Source of the DNA: Isoperla grammatica
Taxonomy: Eukaryota; Arthropoda; Insecta; Plecoptera; Perlodidae
Assembly (NCBI GenBank): GCA_945910005.1
Contig: OX246738.1
Location: 24,916,186-24,980,185 of the forward strand
Length of the DNA: 64,000 nucleotides
Reading direction: 5' to 3'
Shown here in pieces: positions 63,363 through 64,000 of the stretch. Every line of letters starts with the position of its first letter. The first letter of the stretch is position 1. The translations under genes were made by a program, and so were the position numbers. Below the pieces are notes generated by a model. The model was not told the DNA's origin. It saw only the letters and a program-made list of their open reading frames with translations, and did not search any database.

Positions 63363-64000
63363 CCTAAATCAACGAGCCACCCCAACCTTGTCGTATTTTG
63401 TTCCATATGTGTTGCCGTGTCCATTATCCAATATATTGCATTGCACTAGTGGGACTTCGGTCCTGTTGTCAATATAGATGTAATAAATACTAAAAAGTAG
63501 ACAAACACAGTAGCAGGACAACCGAAAACGTTATCCCTTTTACTGCTGTCAACTGTCAGGGGTTGAAGTGACTGTTTGGTTTTGAAGCTAGAACAATTTT
63601 ACTTCTGCATGGTATATGATTGTCCCGTAACAACCTCACCGCTGCGTTCCTTATAGACCAAGGTCGTTTGTGACCAATCAGCGATCGGTATCTCAAATTG
63701 AGGTTTGCTGGTTTGTCACGAGTCACTCCTCTATCACGAAAGCATCTGTAAGGTTGTTGTAGCGCAAGTATAGTCGCCAGTAACGGACAAATGGTCGGTA
63801 TTATGAACTTCGAATACATATTTAGTTTAGTTTAAAACTAATTAAATAGGGGCGTAAATAGCAACAATGGGGGCTCACCGCGTACCTTCCTACCGCACCC
63901 CCCCCCCCCTCCCCTTCCCTCTCCCTAGATCATTATGAAGGGTTCAGGGGAAAAACGATCAAACTCACATTTTTTCAAAATCGAGTTATGTGTCGCAATC

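Overview
The window looks like gene-poor, AT-rich nuclear DNA from an animal with a large, repeat-loaded genome. The best clue to the host is an intact single-exon FoxB transcription factor gene (minus strand, 42212-42976). Its N-terminus and forkhead domain resemble the arthropod fd96C type, so I favour an arthropod (large-genome insect or crustacean), but this rests on one gene and on memory of the family. I see no bacterial-style operons, no rRNA and no convincing functional tRNA gene.

Layout. 0-16 kb: AT-rich intergenic DNA with tRNA-derived SINEs (650-945, 3207-3345, 6085-6330), a 290-bp inverted repeat with a hammerhead-like motif (2671-2961), a 128-bp tandem duplication (2968-3223), a short minisatellite (4974-5062) and a (TTA)n tract near 13.3 kb. 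16.3-23.3 kb: a dense repeat cluster with three parts. A foldback element (16352-18027) has arms built of a 277-bp tandem unit. A structurally complete hAT transposon (18152-21433) has 13-bp terminal inverted repeats, an 8-bp target-site duplication and an unbroken transposase. A GC- and CpG-rich 44-bp minisatellite (about 21650-23265) follows. 23-42 kb: AT-rich DNA with dispersed repeat copies, a hAT-like MITE candidate (25651-26015), one weak exon candidate on the minus strand (27437-27573), a (CTTA)n tract, a GC-rich island (29080-29420) and a near-perfect loopless palindrome (38604-38675).

42-44 kb: FoxB with a CCAAT/GC-box region about 0.9 kb upstream that is a plausible promoter. 44-64 kb: triplet and hexanucleotide microsatellites, two copies of a 360-bp palindromic MITE family (50257-50618, 60295-60658), a dead non-LTR retrotransposon (about 50790-53265) whose catalytic YADD has become YAVQ, and more SINE pieces including a near-complete copy at 62920-63362.

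Only FoxB is a confident host gene. The hAT transposase is the only other convincing intact coding sequence. Everything else is mobile-element debris, satellites or sequence in which I see nothing. A window-wide oddity is the palindromic octamer TAGGCCTA, found at least 15 times although about one would be expected.
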